A stretch of 64,000 bases of DNA from positions 91,769 through 155,768 of the forward strand of contig NZ_LDWR01000009.1 in NCBI RefSeq assembly GCF_001039005.1, in the 5' to 3' direction. Below the pieces are notes generated by a model. The model was given only the letters and a program-made list of their open reading frames with translations, was not told the origin of the DNA and searched no databases. The stretch is from Burkholderia cepacia (GTDB lineage Bacteria; Pseudomonadota; Gammaproteobacteria; Burkholderiales; Burkholderiaceae). Each line of letters begins with the position of its first letter. Within the stretch, counting starts at the first letter, position 1. Both the position numbers and the translations under genes were made by a program. Shown here piece by piece: positions 1 through 8,125 of the stretch.

Positions 1-399
1 TATGCGGAAGGCGCGGTGGCACGGCTCAAGGAGCGTCTCGCGGCGGATCTCCAGCCGCGGCAGGCGCTCAGAGAGGCGCTCATGCACTATACGAAAGTCG
101 GTGCGCGCCTGTCGGAGCGTCGCGGCTGTTTCATCACGAACGCGGCCATCGAACTGCTGCCCGGCGACGACGAACTGCGCCCGCACATCGAGTCGACGCT
201 GCTGCGCATCGCCACGCAACTGAGCCTCGCCGTGGCGCGCGGCCAGCAGTCGGGCGACTTCGATCGGAACCTCGATCCGGAAGACGTCGGCCGGTTCCTG
301 CTTTGCCTGATCCAGGGCATGCGCGTGCTGGGCAAGTCGAGTGCGTCGGAGGCGGAGCTAACATCGATCGTCGATATCGCGGTGCGGGCACTGACCTGA
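1..399 (+). CDS. TetR-family regulator, C-terminal part (5' end outside window)
   Basis: The frame is open from the first base (reading Y-A-E-G-A-V...) to a TGA at 397-399, so only the last 132 codons are present. The DNA-binding helix-turn-helix would lie upstream of the window. What remains is the all-helical ligand-binding and dimerisation half: the segment around RRGCFITNAAIEL and the region ending in LCLIQGMRVLGKS are typical of TetR_C domains of the AcrR type. It sits 166 bp upstream of a same-strand DMT exporter whose start abuts a perfect palindrome, so it may repress that exporter. The family assignment is fairly safe. The target and ligand are unknown. Confidence 0.75.
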   Translation, partial: YAEGAVARLKERLAADLQPRQALREALMHYTKVGARLSERRGCFITNAAIELLPGDDELRPHIESTLLRIATQLSLAVARGQQSGDFDRNLDPEDVGRFLLCLIQGMRVLGKSSASEAELTSIVDIAVRALT

Positions 400-553
400 T
401 TTTTTTGATTATTTTGAGAATGATCGGTTTCAAATATTAGGCATTCCCCATGCCTCCATCGAGACCGTGAAGGGCAGGCAAAACCGGCAAGAAAATTAAC
501 AAACCGCCGCCGCTGCGCACCGTCGCACCGGCATCATCTTTCGATTAATTTGG

Positions 554-565
554 GAACGATCGTTC
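554..565. promoter_or_regulatory. Palindrome GAACGATCGTTC abutting the DMT exporter start
   Basis: GAACGATCGTTC is a perfect 12-bp palindrome whose last base is directly before the ATG at 566, and it overlaps the only Shine-Dalgarno-like stretch (GGGA at 552-555). A looser relative, GAATGATCGGTTTC, lies near 418-431 just after the TetR gene. Palindromes like this are typical TetR operators. Repression here would block both transcription and translation initiation. The regulatory role is inferred. Confidence 0.4.
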
Positions 566-1558
566 ATGAATAATACGCATATCGCAATGCCCGCCGCGAG
601 CGCGTACGGGAAAGGTATCGTCGCATGCGTGACCGCGACGATCCTGATGGGCGTGATGTTCCCGGTGATGACCGATGCGTTGCGGTACATCGATCCCTTC
701 ACGTTCACGTCGCTGCGTTACCTGGTCGCCGGTACCGGCTTCATCGTGTTGCTGCGGATCGTCGAAGGGCCGGGTGCGTTCCGGCCTGCCGGCGAGTCCG
801 TGCCGTTCGCGTGGCTGCTCGGTTCGATCGGCTTCTGCGGATTCGGATCGTTCGTGTTCCTGGGCCAGCAACTGGCCGGCGACGAAGGCGCGCTGACCGC
901 GTCGATCATGATGGCGACACAGCCGATGATGGGGCTCCTGCTCAACGCGCTGGTGCGGCGCGTCGCGCCGGCCTTGGTATCGGTGCTGTTCGTCGTGCTG
1001 TCCTTTACCGGCGTTGCGCTCGTCATCACGCGCGGCGGCGTGATGGCCGCGCTGCACGCACCGCAGCACTACGCGGCCAATGCGCTGATCATCGTCGGTG
1101 CGTTGTGCTGGGTCGTCTATACGTTCGGCGCGGCGCGCTTCACCCGCTGGTCGGCACTGAAATACACGACCGTCACGACGTGGCTCGGACTGACCACGAT
1201 CGTCGCGGTCAATCTGGTGCTGGTCGCCACGCACCGGATCGCCGCGCCGTCACTGGCCGAGGTGCACGCGGTCCTGCCGCATCTCGCGTACATGGGGCCG
1301 GTGGCCGGCTTCGGCGCGATCCTGCTGTGGATGACCGGCAACCGGAACCTGGGGCCGATGAATGGCGTGCTGTTCATGGACATCGTGCCCATCACGGCAT
1401 TCATCGTGTCTGCCTTCACGGGCGTGGTGCCCAATCGCGCGCAGATCGTGGGCGCCGCGCTGACGGGCGTGGCGCTGATCCTCAACAACCTGTACTTGCG
1501 GCGCCGCGCGCGGCGACTCGCGCCAGCGACTGCGCGCATGCCGTCGGCTTCCGCGTGA
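566..1558 (+). CDS. DMT-superfamily (EamA) transporter
   Basis: This 330-residue protein is almost entirely hydrophobic, with about ten predicted membrane segments arranged as two EamA halves. The first half begins near residue 12 (IVACVTATILMGVMFPVM) and the second near residue 165. Family members export or import metabolites such as amino acids, nucleosides or drugs across the inner membrane. The tail ends in an Arg-rich cytoplasmic segment (RRRARR). The ATG at 566 is preferred because the next in-frame Met has no upstream purine stretch. It probably belongs to the same regulatory unit as the TetR gene upstream. Its substrate cannot be told from sequence. Confidence 0.85.
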   Translation: MNNTHIAMPAASAYGKGIVACVTATILMGVMFPVMTDALRYIDPFTFTSLRYLVAGTGFIVLLRIVEGPGAFRPAGESVPFAWLLGSIGFCGFGSFVFLGQQLAGDEGALTASIMMATQPMMGLLLNALVRRVAPALVSVLFVVLSFTGVALVITRGGVMAALHAPQHYAANALIIVGALCWVVYTFGAARFTRWSALKYTTVTTWLGLTTIVAVNLVLVATHRIAAPSLAEVHAVLPHLAYMGPVAGFGAILLWMTGNRNLGPMNGVLFMDIVPITAFIVSAFTGVVPNRAQIVGAALTGVALILNNLYLRRRARRLAPATARMPSASA

Positions 1559-1590
1559 CGGACGGCCCATCCGGCGCGTAGCGTACCCGC

Positions 1591-2475
1591 TTATGAAAAC
1601 ACCACCGTCCGATCGCCGTTCAAAAACACGCGTCGCTCGATGAATGCCTTCACTGCACGCGCGAGCGTGATCGATTCGACGTCACGCCCCACCGCGAGCA
1701 GCTGCTCCGGCCGCAGCGCGTGATCGACGCGCTCGACGACCTGCTCGATGATCGGGCCTTCGTCGAGATCGTCGGTGACGAAGTGCGCGGTCGCGCCGAT
1801 CAGCTTCACGCCGCGCGCATGCGCCTGGTGATACGGTTTCGCGCCCTTGAAGCCGGGCAGGAACGAGTGATGGATGTTGATCGCGCGGTTCGCGAGTTTC
1901 GCGCTCGTTTCCTGCGACAGCACCTGCATGTAGCGCGCGAGGATCACGAGCTCGGCACCGCTCGATTCGAAGAAGTCGAGCCACTGCGCTTCCTGCTGCG
2001 CCTTGGTGTCGGCAGTGATCGGGAAATGCCGGAACGGCAGCCCGTGCTGCGCGGCGAGCGGCTCGAAGTCGGGATGGTTCGACACGATGCCGACGATATC
2101 CATCTTCAGTTCGCCCATCCGCCAGCGGAACAGCAGGTCCGCGAGGCAGTGCTCGAGCTTCGACACCATGATCATCACTTTCGGCCGCGCGTTCACGTCG
2201 TGGATCGCCCATTGCATGTCGCCGTCGTGGCCGCCGAGCGCGGCCGCGATCGGCGCGAACTCCTGGCGCAGCGCGTCGATCTGCAGCGTTTCATCCGTCG
2301 GATGAAAGACGCAGCGCACGAAGAAACGGTTGCTGAGATCGTCGTCGAACACGTTCAGCGCATCGACATAACAGCGATGGCGATCGAGAAAGCCGACGAC
2401 GGCGGCGACCTGGCCGGCCGCGCTCGGGCACGACAGTGTCAGGACGAATTGATCGGGGCGGTGCTCGGCGGTCAT
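1591..2475 (-). CDS. purU: Formyltetrahydrofolate deformylase
   Basis: PurU hydrolyses 10-formyl-tetrahydrofolate to formate and tetrahydrofolate in the cytoplasm, feeding PurT and balancing one-carbon pools. At 294 residues it is the usual length. An ACT regulatory domain occupies roughly residues 8-85 (FVLTLSCPSAAGQVAAVVGF), followed by a formyltransferase fold from about residue 98. That fold carries the catalytic region NIHHSFLPGFKGAKPYHQA and the GATAHFVTDDLDEGPII segment, which contains the catalytic Asp. A GAGGAG ribosome-binding site precedes the ATG by about four bases. It stands alone, with the DMT gene converging on it and a LysR gene behind it. Confidence 0.95.
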   Translation of the reverse strand: MTAEHRPDQFVLTLSCPSAAGQVAAVVGFLDRHRCYVDALNVFDDDLSNRFFVRCVFHPTDETLQIDALRQEFAPIAAALGGHDGDMQWAIHDVNARPKVMIMVSKLEHCLADLLFRWRMGELKMDIVGIVSNHPDFEPLAAQHGLPFRHFPITADTKAQQEAQWLDFFESSGAELVILARYMQVLSQETSAKLANRAINIHHSFLPGFKGAKPYHQAHARGVKLIGATAHFVTDDLDEGPIIEQVVERVDHALRPEQLLAVGRDVESITLARAVKAFIERRVFLNGDRTVVFS

Positions 2476-2648
2476 GAGACTCCTCGGTTTGCATGGGGCG
2501 CACGGCCGTGCGGCGGCGCACGAAAGCGCCGCGCCGCGCGGTTGGCGGGAGGCTCAAGTAAATCAGGACGATTTTGGGGAGGATAGAACCAACGCGCCGT
2601 GTGGCTGGTATCGGCGCGCCAGCGCGCGGAGGGGGCAGGCTCGGCGCG

Positions 2649-3554
2649 TCAGGCGCTCGCGCACGCGTCGAGCAGCCAGCGCCGGAACACGTGGGTCGCG
2701 TCCGGCTCGGGCCGTTGCGGCGGCCGCACCAGGAAGTAGCCGCGCGATGTGACGACGGGCGCGTCGACGAGCTTCACGAGCTGGCCGGACGCGACGAGCT
2801 CGTCGACGAGCGGCGACCAGCCGAGCGCGACGCCTTCGCCGAGCAGCGCCGCGTGGATCACGAGCGCGTAGCTGTTGAAAGTCACGCCGCGCGCGGCGGC
2901 GGCCGTGTCGAGGCCGTGCGCGTCGAACCAGCCGGACCACGACAGCCAGCGCTCGGGGCGCGTCGGCTGCACGTGCAGCAGCGGCAGCGCGAGCAATTGG
3001 TCGGCCCGCGCGACGTGCGGGTGCGCATTGCGGAACGCGGGCGAGCACACGGGCGTGACGGATTCGGGGAAGAGCCGCGCAGCCGTGCACGACGGCCAGT
3101 GGCCGTCGCCGAACAGGATCGCGATGTCGCCGTGGTCGCGCTGCGCGTCGTAATCCTGTGACGTGACCACGCGCACGTCGACATCCGGCATCACGCGCTT
3201 CAGGCCCGCCAGGCGCGGCATCAGCCAGTAGGTCGCGAAGCCGAAGTCGGTGACGATCGTGAGCGCGCCATGCTCGCGGCGCGCGCGCAGCGTCGCGGTG
3301 GCGCCGCGCAGCGTGTCGAGGCTCAGCCGCACGGCTTCGTACAGGCACTCGCCGTCGGCCGTCAGCGTGACGCCGCGCGGGCTGCGCTCGAACAGCGGCA
3401 CGCCGAGCTCGGCCTCGAGCTGGAACACCTGCTGGCTCACCGCCGGCTGCGTCGAGCCGAGCTCGCGCGCGGCGGCCGTGAAGCTCGCGAGCCGGGCAGC
3501 CGATTCGAACGCGCGCAGCGCCTGCATCGACGGTAACGGTTCGGATTTCGACAT
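2649..3554 (-). CDS. LysR-family regulator of choline-sulfate use
   Basis: This is a 301-residue LysR-type regulator: a winged helix-turn-helix at residues 8-65 (ALRAFESAARLASFTAAARELGSTQPAVSQQ as consecutive parts) and a type-2 periplasmic-binding-like sensor domain after residue 90. It is divergent from betC and next to choX, the layout of the family described as choline-sulfate-utilisation transcription factors. It therefore probably senses choline sulfate or choline and controls betC-choX. The start at 3554 is chosen over an in-frame Met 26 codons upstream because GAGGGG lies just before it. A 22-bp perfect palindrome lies 37 bp upstream of the start. Confidence 0.85.
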   Translation of the reverse strand: MSKSEPLPSMQALRAFESAARLASFTAAARELGSTQPAVSQQVFQLEAELGVPLFERSPRGVTLTADGECLYEAVRLSLDTLRGATATLRARREHGALTIVTDFGFATYWLMPRLAGLKRVMPDVDVRVVTSQDYDAQRDHGDIAILFGDGHWPSCTAARLFPESVTPVCSPAFRNAHPHVARADQLLALPLLHVQPTRPERWLSWSGWFDAHGLDTAAAARGVTFNSYALVIHAALLGEGVALGWSPLVDELVASGQLVKLVDAPVVTSRGYFLVRPPQRPEPDATHVFRRWLLDACASA

Positions 3555-3590
3555 AAGCCCCTCTAATGGCCCCATAAGGGCAGGACGCCT

Positions 3591-3612
3591 ACCCGCCCGA
3601 ATTCGGGCGGGT
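3591..3612. promoter_or_regulatory. 22-bp perfect palindrome in the LysR/betC divergent region
   Basis: The half-site ACCCGCCCGAA is followed immediately by its exact reverse complement, giving a spacer-free 22-bp palindrome. It lies between the LysR start (3554) and betC (3795), closer to the regulator. It could be an operator, or a hairpin in the regulator's leader. The assignment rests on symmetry and position only. Confidence 0.45.
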
Positions 3613-3794
3613 GATAGTGCATCGGACGGCACGGCACGCGCGCTTCACGGCCGCAGCACCCGGCCTTCCGCGATTCTAGCCAGTCGCGACGGGCACGCGC
3701 GGCACTTTCTGCGGGCCGCGTCCGTCATGCCGGACGTCTCGCTGCCCGAGCGGCGCGCCGTTCCATTCGAACACCGCTTTCCCCACGACCGCCG

Positions 3795-5330
3795 ATGACG
3801 AACCCGACACCCAACATCCTGATCCTGATGGCCGACCAGCTCACGCCGTTCGCGCTGCCGGCGTACGGCAACCGCGTCGCGCGCACGCCGACGCTCGACC
3901 GGCTCGCCGCGCAAGGCGTGGTGTTCGACGCCGCGTACTGCGCGAGCCCGCTGTGCGCGCCGTCGCGTTTCTCGCTGCTGACCGGCAAGCTGCCATCGGG
4001 GATCGGCGCCTACGATAACGCCGCCGAATTGCCGGCGCAAACGCTGACGTTCGCGCACTACCTGCGCGCGGGCGGCTACCGGACGATGCTGTCCGGCAAG
4101 ATGCATTTTTGCGGGCCCGACCAGCTGCACGGCTTCGAGGAGCGGCTCACGACCGACATCTATCCGGCCGATTTCGGCTGGGTGCCCGACTGGGACAGCC
4201 CGGCCGAGCGGCCGAGCTGGTATCACAACATGAGTTCGGTGCTGGAGGCCGGCCCGTGCGTGCGCACCAACCAGCTCGATTTCGACGACGAGGTCACGTT
4301 CGCCGCGAAGCAGAAGCTGTACGACGTCGCGCGCGAACGCGCGGCCGGCCACGATGCACGGCCGTTCTGCATGGTCGTGTCGCTGACCCATCCGCACGAC
4401 CCGTATGCGATCACGCGCGAATACTGGGACCTGTACCGCGACGACGAGATCGACATGCCGGCCGTGCGGCTCGGCGCGGCGGACAGCGACCCGCATTCGC
4501 AGCGGCTGCGCTTCGTCTGCGAGAACGACCGCACGCCGCCGACCGACGCGCAGATCCGCGCCGCGCGCCGTGCGTACTACGGCGCGACGTCCTACGTCGA
4601 CACGCAGTTCGGCAGCGTGCTGGCTGCGCTCGAGCAGTGCGGGTTCGCCGACGACACGATCGTGATCGTCACGTCGGACCACGGCGACATGCTCGGCGAG
4701 CGCGGGCTCTGGTACAAGATGACGTTCTTCGAAGGCGGCTGCCGCGTGCCGCTGATCGTCCATGCGCCGGGCCGTTTCAACGCTGCGCGCGTGCACGGCC
4801 CCGTGTCGCACGTCGACCTGCTGCCGACCCTCGTCGACCTGGCCGGCGCAGCGCCCGCCGGAGGCTGGCCCGACCCTGTCGACGGTGCGAGCCTCGTGCC
4901 GCACCTGCACGGCACGCCTGCGCACGATGTCGCGCTCGGCGAATACCTCGCGGAAGGCGCGGTCGCGCCGGTCGTGATGATTCGCCGCGGCGACTGGAAG
5001 TACGTGCATTGCCCGGCCGATCCCGACCAGCTTTACAACGTCGCGGACGACCCGCGCGAGCTGACGAACCTGGCCGGCACACCGGAAGCCGCCAACGTGC
5101 TCGCCGCGTTCCGTGCGCAAGCCGCGCAACGCTGGAACCTGCCCGAACTCGACCGGCAGGTGCGCGCGAGCCAGCGGCGCCGGCGCTTCCATTACGCGGC
5201 GACGACGCAGGGCCGCATCCACGCGTGGGACTGGCAGCCGTTCACCGACGCGAGCCAGCGTTACATGCGCAATCACATCGAACTCGACACGCTCGAGGCG
5301 ATGGCGCGTTTTCCGCGTGTCGGGCGCTGA
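3795..5330 (+). CDS. betC: Choline-sulfatase
   Basis: BetC hydrolyses choline-O-sulfate to choline and sulfate, supplying the glycine betaine pathway. The protein has 511 residues, the usual family length. Its N-terminus carries the sulfatase metal ligand D14 in LMADQ, and the formylglycine motif C54-A-P-S-R58 matches the catalytic Cys54 numbering known for the Sinorhizobium enzyme. Further sulfatase signatures are TSDHGDMLGERG (metal Asp/His) and GKMHF. The C-terminal domain typical of choline-sulfatases is present to the end. No strong ribosome-binding site is seen before the ATG. choX follows after 45 bp and a LysR regulator is divergent. Confidence 0.96.
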   Translation: MTNPTPNILILMADQLTPFALPAYGNRVARTPTLDRLAAQGVVFDAAYCASPLCAPSRFSLLTGKLPSGIGAYDNAAELPAQTLTFAHYLRAGGYRTMLSGKMHFCGPDQLHGFEERLTTDIYPADFGWVPDWDSPAERPSWYHNMSSVLEAGPCVRTNQLDFDDEVTFAAKQKLYDVARERAAGHDARPFCMVVSLTHPHDPYAITREYWDLYRDDEIDMPAVRLGAADSDPHSQRLRFVCENDRTPPTDAQIRAARRAYYGATSYVDTQFGSVLAALEQCGFADDTIVIVTSDHGDMLGERGLWYKMTFFEGGCRVPLIVHAPGRFNAARVHGPVSHVDLLPTLVDLAGAAPAGGWPDPVDGASLVPHLHGTPAHDVALGEYLAEGAVAPVVMIRRGDWKYVHCPADPDQLYNVADDPRELTNLAGTPEAANVLAAFRAQAAQRWNLPELDRQVRASQRRRRFHYAATTQGRIHAWDWQPFTDASQRYMRNHIELDTLEAMARFPRVGR

Positions 5331-5375
5331 GTGTCCCGCATCGCGAACCTGAACGAACGACGGAGGAAGCGGACG

Positions 5376-6341
5376 ATGGAACGGCAATGCAAAACAGCAA
5401 TCCGGATCGGCGCGGCGCTTGCCGCGGCCGCCTGCCTGATGACGACGCAGGGCGCGCACGGGGCCGACCCGCAGACGTGCGGCGACGTGAAGATGGCGGC
5501 GCCCGGCTGGACCGACATCGACGCGACGAACGCGATGGCGGGCGTCGTGCTGAAGGCGCTTGGCTACCGGCAGGACGTGGCGAACCTGTCGGTGCCGATC
5601 ACGTACCAGGGGCTCAAGAAAGGGCAGGTCGACGTGTTCCTCGGCAACTGGATGCCCGCGCAGGCGCCGCTCGTGAAGCCGTTCGTCGACGAGAAGTCGA
5701 TCGACGTGCTGCACGCGAACCTGAGCGGCGCGAAGTTCACGCTCGCCGTGCCCGACTACGTGGCGGCCGCGGGCGTGCATACGTTCGCCGATCTCGCGCG
5801 CTACGCCGATCGCTTCGGCGGCAAGATCTACGGGATCGAGCCCGGTGCGCCCGCGAACCAGAACATCAAGCGGATGCTGTCCGACCATGCGCTCGGCCCG
5901 GCGAACTGGTCGCTCGTCGAATCGAGCGAGACGGGCATGCTCACGCAGGTCGAGCGCGCGGTGCGCGACAAGCGCTGGATCGTGTTTCTCGGCTGGGAGC
6001 CGCACCTGATGAACACGAAGTTCCACCTGACCTACCTGTCCGGCGGCGATACCTATTTCGGCCCGAACTACGGTGGCGCGACGGTCAACACGGTTACGCG
6101 TGCCGGGTTTGCCGGCCAGTGCGCGAACCTGGCGCGGCTGTTCCGGCAGATGACGTTCTCCGTCGACGTCGAGAACCGGATGATCGCCGACATGCTCGAC
6201 CACAAAACCTCGCCCGCACTTGCGGCGCAGCATGCGCTGAAGGCCGACCCGGCGCTGGTCGCCGGCTGGCTGGATGGCGTGACGACCGCCGCCGGCGCAC
6301 CGGGCCTGCCGGCCGTGCGCGCGGCCCTCGACAGCCATTGA
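5376..6341 (+). CDS. choX: Choline ABC transporter substrate-binding protein
   Basis: ChoX is a periplasmic OpuAC-type binding protein delivering choline to an ABC importer. The mature part has the aromatic-cage Trp residues in GWTD, GNWMP and GWEPH that bind quaternary ammonium groups. A signal peptide is clear (basic start, then AALAAAACLMTTQGAHGA). The ATG at 5376 is chosen over a GTG directly after betC because GGAGG sits nine bases ahead. The protein has 321 residues. No permease or ATPase gene is adjacent, so it must use a transporter encoded elsewhere. It closely resembles the CaiX-like protein at 33235. Confidence 0.92.
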   Translation: MERQCKTAIRIGAALAAAACLMTTQGAHGADPQTCGDVKMAAPGWTDIDATNAMAGVVLKALGYRQDVANLSVPITYQGLKKGQVDVFLGNWMPAQAPLVKPFVDEKSIDVLHANLSGAKFTLAVPDYVAAAGVHTFADLARYADRFGGKIYGIEPGAPANQNIKRMLSDHALGPANWSLVESSETGMLTQVERAVRDKRWIVFLGWEPHLMNTKFHLTYLSGGDTYFGPNYGGATVNTVTRAGFAGQCANLARLFRQMTFSVDVENRMIADMLDHKTSPALAAQHALKADPALVAGWLDGVTTAAGAPGLPAVRAALDSH

Positions 6342-6597
6342 CCACCCCTCTGGCGGCCGGTTTTTGCCGCGCCGCCTGTCTACGTGTTTTCCCGACCGGT
6401 CGCATCGTGACCATTTGGTGTCGCCTTCAGACGGGTGACCCGAAATATGGGTTTGTATTTTTCGCCAATGGCTGCGTTATTGCGAAAAACGAAATGCCGG
6501 AGCCAGCGGGCGCACTGAATTCGAATCCACCGGCGCATCGGGGTACGCGCCGGGACGAGGTTCTTTCCATCGAACGGTTCAGGGAGGGTGGTCGATA

Positions 6598-7737
6598 ATG
6601 AAGCACACGAAAGTCGCCGTAGCCGCCGCGCTTGCATGCGCGGCCAGCATTCCCGCCATCGGGCATGCCCAGAGCAGCGTGACGCTGTACGGGATTCTCG
6701 ACGCGGGCATCACGTATGTGAACAACACCGGCGGCTCGCACGTGGTCAAGTTCGACGACGGCGTCGCGTACGGGAACCGCTTCGGCCTGAAGGGCACGGA
6801 AGACCTGGGCGGTGGCCTGAAGGCGGTGTTCACCCTCGAAAGCGGCTTCCGCCTCGGCACCGGGCAACTCGGCTTCGGTGGCTCGGAGTTCGGCCGGCAG
6901 GCGTATGTCGGCCTGCAGAACGACTGGGGCACGCTGTCGTTCGGCAACCAGCTCGACATCACGAACGAACTCGTGTCGATCTACAACATCTCGGCGTGGG
7001 GCAGCGGTTATGCGATCCACCAGGGCGACTTCGACCGCTTCAACGGCGACCGCCTGCCGAATTCGGTGAAGTTCCTGTCGAACGATCTCAGCGGCTTCAA
7101 GTTCGGTGCGATGTACTCGTTCGGCAACGTCGCGGGCAACTTCCATCGCAACAGCGCATGGAGCGCGGGCGCGAGCTTCACGAAGGGCGACTTCTCGATC
7201 GGCGCCGCGTACACGCGCCTGAACAACCCGAACGGCATCTATGCGTTTGACCCGTACGCGATGATCGGCACGCACACGTTCCTCGGCCAGCAGACCGTCA
7301 CCGTCGATCCGGCGACCGGCGCGCGCACCGACCTGTTTGCGAACACGCCGATGGACGTCGACAGCCAGGGCACGTTCGGCATCGGCTCGAGCTACACGAT
7401 CGACAAGCTGACGCTCGACGCCAACTTCTCGTACACGACGATCAAGGGCTTCGGCCAGTCGTCGCACATGCAGGTGTATGAAGGCGGCGGCTCGTACCAG
7501 TTCACGCCGGCGCTGAGCCTGATCGCGGGTTACCAGCACACGCGCTTCGAAGGCCATCACTGGAACCAGGGCACGGCGGGCCTGCACTACATGCTGTCGA
7601 AGCGCACGGACGTGTACATCTCCGGCGATTACCTGCGCGCGTCGCAGGGCGTCGATGCGGTGATCGGCTACAGCTTCACGCCGTCGACGACGCAGACGCA
7701 GGCCGACGTGCGGATCGGGATGCGGCATTCGTTCTGA
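6598..7737 (+). CDS. Outer-membrane general porin (OpcP/Omp32 type)
   Basis: This 379-residue precursor has a signal peptide ending near AIGHAQ, then SSVTLYGILDAGITYV, the standard first strand of betaproteobacterial trimeric porins. It ends in RIGMRHSF, with the C-terminal Phe needed for BAM-dependent assembly. Glycine-rich alternating strands such as GNRFGLKGTEDLGGG run throughout. It forms a 16-strand diffusion channel in the outer membrane. A GGGAGGG ribosome-binding site lies upstream, and a strong intrinsic terminator follows the stop. It is monocistronic. Confidence 0.93.
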   Translation: MKHTKVAVAAALACAASIPAIGHAQSSVTLYGILDAGITYVNNTGGSHVVKFDDGVAYGNRFGLKGTEDLGGGLKAVFTLESGFRLGTGQLGFGGSEFGRQAYVGLQNDWGTLSFGNQLDITNELVSIYNISAWGSGYAIHQGDFDRFNGDRLPNSVKFLSNDLSGFKFGAMYSFGNVAGNFHRNSAWSAGASFTKGDFSIGAAYTRLNNPNGIYAFDPYAMIGTHTFLGQQTVTVDPATGARTDLFANTPMDVDSQGTFGIGSSYTIDKLTLDANFSYTTIKGFGQSSHMQVYEGGGSYQFTPALSLIAGYQHTRFEGHHWNQGTAGLHYMLSKRTDVYISGDYLRASQGVDAVIGYSFTPSTTQTQADVRIGMRHSF

Positions 7738-7783
7738 GCAGGGTGGTTTGGAGCAGCGACGTCTTCAGCGAGGTCTCTCTTTG

Positions 7784-7811
7784 GCGCGAACTGTGGTTCG
7801 CGCTTTTTTTT
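7784..7811 (+). terminator. Intrinsic terminator of the porin gene
   Basis: The perfect 8-bp stem GCGCGAAC/GTTCGCGC with a TGTG loop is followed by eight T residues. It lies 47 bp after the porin stop codon. Confidence 0.9.
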
Positions 7812-7908
7812 GCTTGACGGGTGTGAGCCGGCATGAGATCCGTCCGGTCAAGGCCGGCTGCCTGGCCACCGCACCGGCATCGTCACCGGGATCGGCCGCT
7901 CGATGGTA

Positions 7909-7938
7909 TTGACCCGTGCCGTCCATAGGCGCTAGCAT
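7909..7938 (+). promoter_or_regulatory. Candidate promoter of the cysS leader
   Basis: TTGACC (7909-7914) and TAGCAT (7933-7938) are separated by 18 bases, a reasonable sigma-70 match. The expected start of transcription falls at about 7944-7946, essentially on the ATG of the leader ORF, which suggests a leaderless or nearly leaderless transcript. It has not been tested. Confidence 0.45.
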
Positions 7939-7945
7939 CGTCCGC

Positions 7946-8023
7946 ATGCTTAATCGCGCCCATTTCCTCTCCTCGCTGATCCGTGCATGTTGTCAGAACG
8001 TGCCAGGGGGAAATTGCGTCTAG
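7946..8023 (+). CDS. Cys-codon leader peptide upstream of cysS (25 aa)
   Basis: This short reading frame runs from ATG at 7946 to TAG at 8021. It encodes 25 residues that include adjacent Cys-Cys (TGT TGT at 7988-7993) and a third Cys (TGC at 8015) two codons before the stop. Cysteine is rare, so three Cys codons in 25 placed before a cysteinyl-tRNA synthetase point to a regulatory leader rather than a functional peptide. No Shine-Dalgarno sequence is visible, in keeping with a promoter that would start the RNA at the ATG. Downstream lie a small hairpin over the stop codon (8021-8034) and an intrinsic terminator (8057-8089). Translation and regulation are inferred. Confidence 0.5.
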   Translation: MLNRAHFLSSLIRACCQNVPGGNCV

Positions 8024-8034
8024 CGAACTCGCTA
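8021..8034 (+). promoter_or_regulatory. Small hairpin over the leader stop codon
   Basis: TAGCG (which includes the TAG stop) pairs with CGCTA across an AACT loop. Flanking ATTGC (8013-8017) can also pair with GCAAT (8044-8048), extending the structure. Further upstream, CAGGGGG (8004-8010) can pair with CCGCCTG (8059-8065) of the terminator stem with one mismatch, which would be an antiterminator. The functional roles are inferred. Confidence 0.35.
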
Positions 8035-8056
8035 AACTTTCAAGCAATCGCCTTCC

Positions 8057-8089
8057 GGCCGCCTGTGATGCAAAACAGGCGGCCTTTTT
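8057..8089 (+). terminator. Intrinsic terminator in the cysS leader (attenuator candidate)
   Basis: The 10-bp stem GGCCGCCTGT/ACAGGCGGCC with an 8-base loop is followed by TTTTTG. It lies between the Cys-rich leader ORF and the cysS start at 8126. No complete gene ends just upstream, because the porin already has its own terminator at 7784. A terminator in this place is expected of an attenuator. Confidence 0.75.
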
Positions 8090-8125
8090 GTTTTTGGGCC
8101 GACACTTTCGGGACGGAGAAACTCG

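Noticed and set aside
3645..6338. Very long open frame antisense to betC and choX (about 897 codons)
   Set aside because: It is an Arg/His-rich shadow of the GC-biased codons of betC and choX and has no domain features.
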